This document shows positions 21,979 to 22,200 of a stretch of DNA of 22,200 bases, in pieces. Numbering within the stretch: position 1 is the first letter of the stretch; every line of letters begins with the position of its first letter. A program made the translations under genes and the position numbers. Below the pieces are notes generated by a model. It worked only from the letters and a program-made list of their open reading frames with translations, was not told where the DNA came from and searched no databases. Origin of the DNA: a virus; IMG/VR virus record IMGVR_UViG_3300047320_000365, positions 1-22,200 of that record; one strand, given 5' to 3'.

Positions 21979-21990
21979 GGCCGATTGCAG

Positions 21991-22200
21991 TCACTCCGGG
22001 GCCATCAGCACCGCGAGCGACATCTTGATGAACTCTTCATTTCGGTCAATCGTTTCCAGGGCTCCGCGCACGTTGTCAACTACGTCTGCCGATCCGCGCA
22101 TCTCCACCCAATTCGAAAGCTCCAGGATGGCAGCCTCAAGCGCGAGCTGGTTTTCGTTGAGCTTGAATAGCAGGGAAGGGAGCAGGTCTGAGTTTGGCAT
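21991..22200 (-). CDS. Small conserved-looking protein of unknown function (may extend past window)
   Basis: A 69-residue frame whose first codon ATG occupies the last three bases of the window. The Shine-Dalgarno region is outside, so a longer N-terminus cannot be excluded. The protein is acidic and helical (LLFKLNENQLALEAAILELS, NVRGALETIDRNEEFIKMSL). Its GC-rich codon use resembles the Pseudomonas core rather than the AT-rich defence genes, so it may mark the end of the accessory region. Function is unknown. The mobile element ends about 12 nt beyond its stop codon. Confidence 0.65.
   Translation of the reverse strand: MPNSDLLPSLLFKLNENQLALEAAILELSNWVEMRGSADVVDNVRGALETIDRNEEFIKMSLAVLMAPE

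Noticed and set aside
21844-22170. 108-codon + strand frame starting at TTG 21844.
   Set aside because: It runs through the inverted-end element and antisense to the 69-aa gene, with no upstream ribosome site.
1-22200. CRISPR array, tRNA or rRNA genes.
   Set aside because: No regularly spaced direct repeats with unique spacers and no tRNA cloverleaf or rRNA-like sequence were seen on either strand.

Overview
The window looks like a Pseudomonas chromosome, most likely of the P. fluorescens group. This is inferred from the GC-rich codon use, strong Shine-Dalgarno sites, and intergenic repeats of a GGTCGATTGCTG...AATCGGCC type that I associate with that group. It has two parts: the right-hand end of a contractile-tailed prophage (1-15126), and a more AT-rich accessory region with anti-phage defence genes (15127-22200).

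Prophage, all on + strand. It opens inside a lambda gpE-type major capsid gene, followed by a small head-tail joining protein, a gpZ-type minor tail protein and a probable tail-completion protein. A P2-type tail cluster follows in the P2 order: V (spike), an unknown small ORF, W, J, I (baseplate), fibre, fibre assembly protein, FI (sheath), FII (tube), E and E' (chaperones), T (tape measure), U, X, D. Most genes overlap by 1-34 nt, and four hairpin-plus-T-run terminators punctuate the operon. After D come two strong hairpins, a perfect LexA box (CTGT-N8-ACAG) and a DNA adenine methylase gene.

Boundary. Directly after the methylase stop lies the 3' half of an adenosine-specific kinase gene with an internal amber codon. 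In P2 the attachment site follows D, so this is the likely prophage/host junction, although only one end is visible.

Defence region. A TIR protein of the ThsB/DUF1863 type and a two-TM macro-domain protein form a probable type II Thoeris system. Next comes an unrecognised 527-residue protein with a C-terminal membrane anchor. On the - strand are a HEPN-like protein with an R-X4-H motif, then a translationally coupled pair: a 91-residue unknown and a PF10137-type (CAP12/Pycsar) TIR protein. Three intergenic spacers carry diverged copies of one ~46-bp repeat. A 176-bp element with perfect 18-bp inverted ends, flanked by GGCC on both sides, seems to have inserted into a fourth copy. A small unknown - strand gene closes the window.

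Best leads: the Thoeris pair, the coupled 91-aa/TIR operon, the 527-aa orphan, the HEPN protein, the disrupted kinase gene as attachment site, and the SOS box ahead of the methylase.
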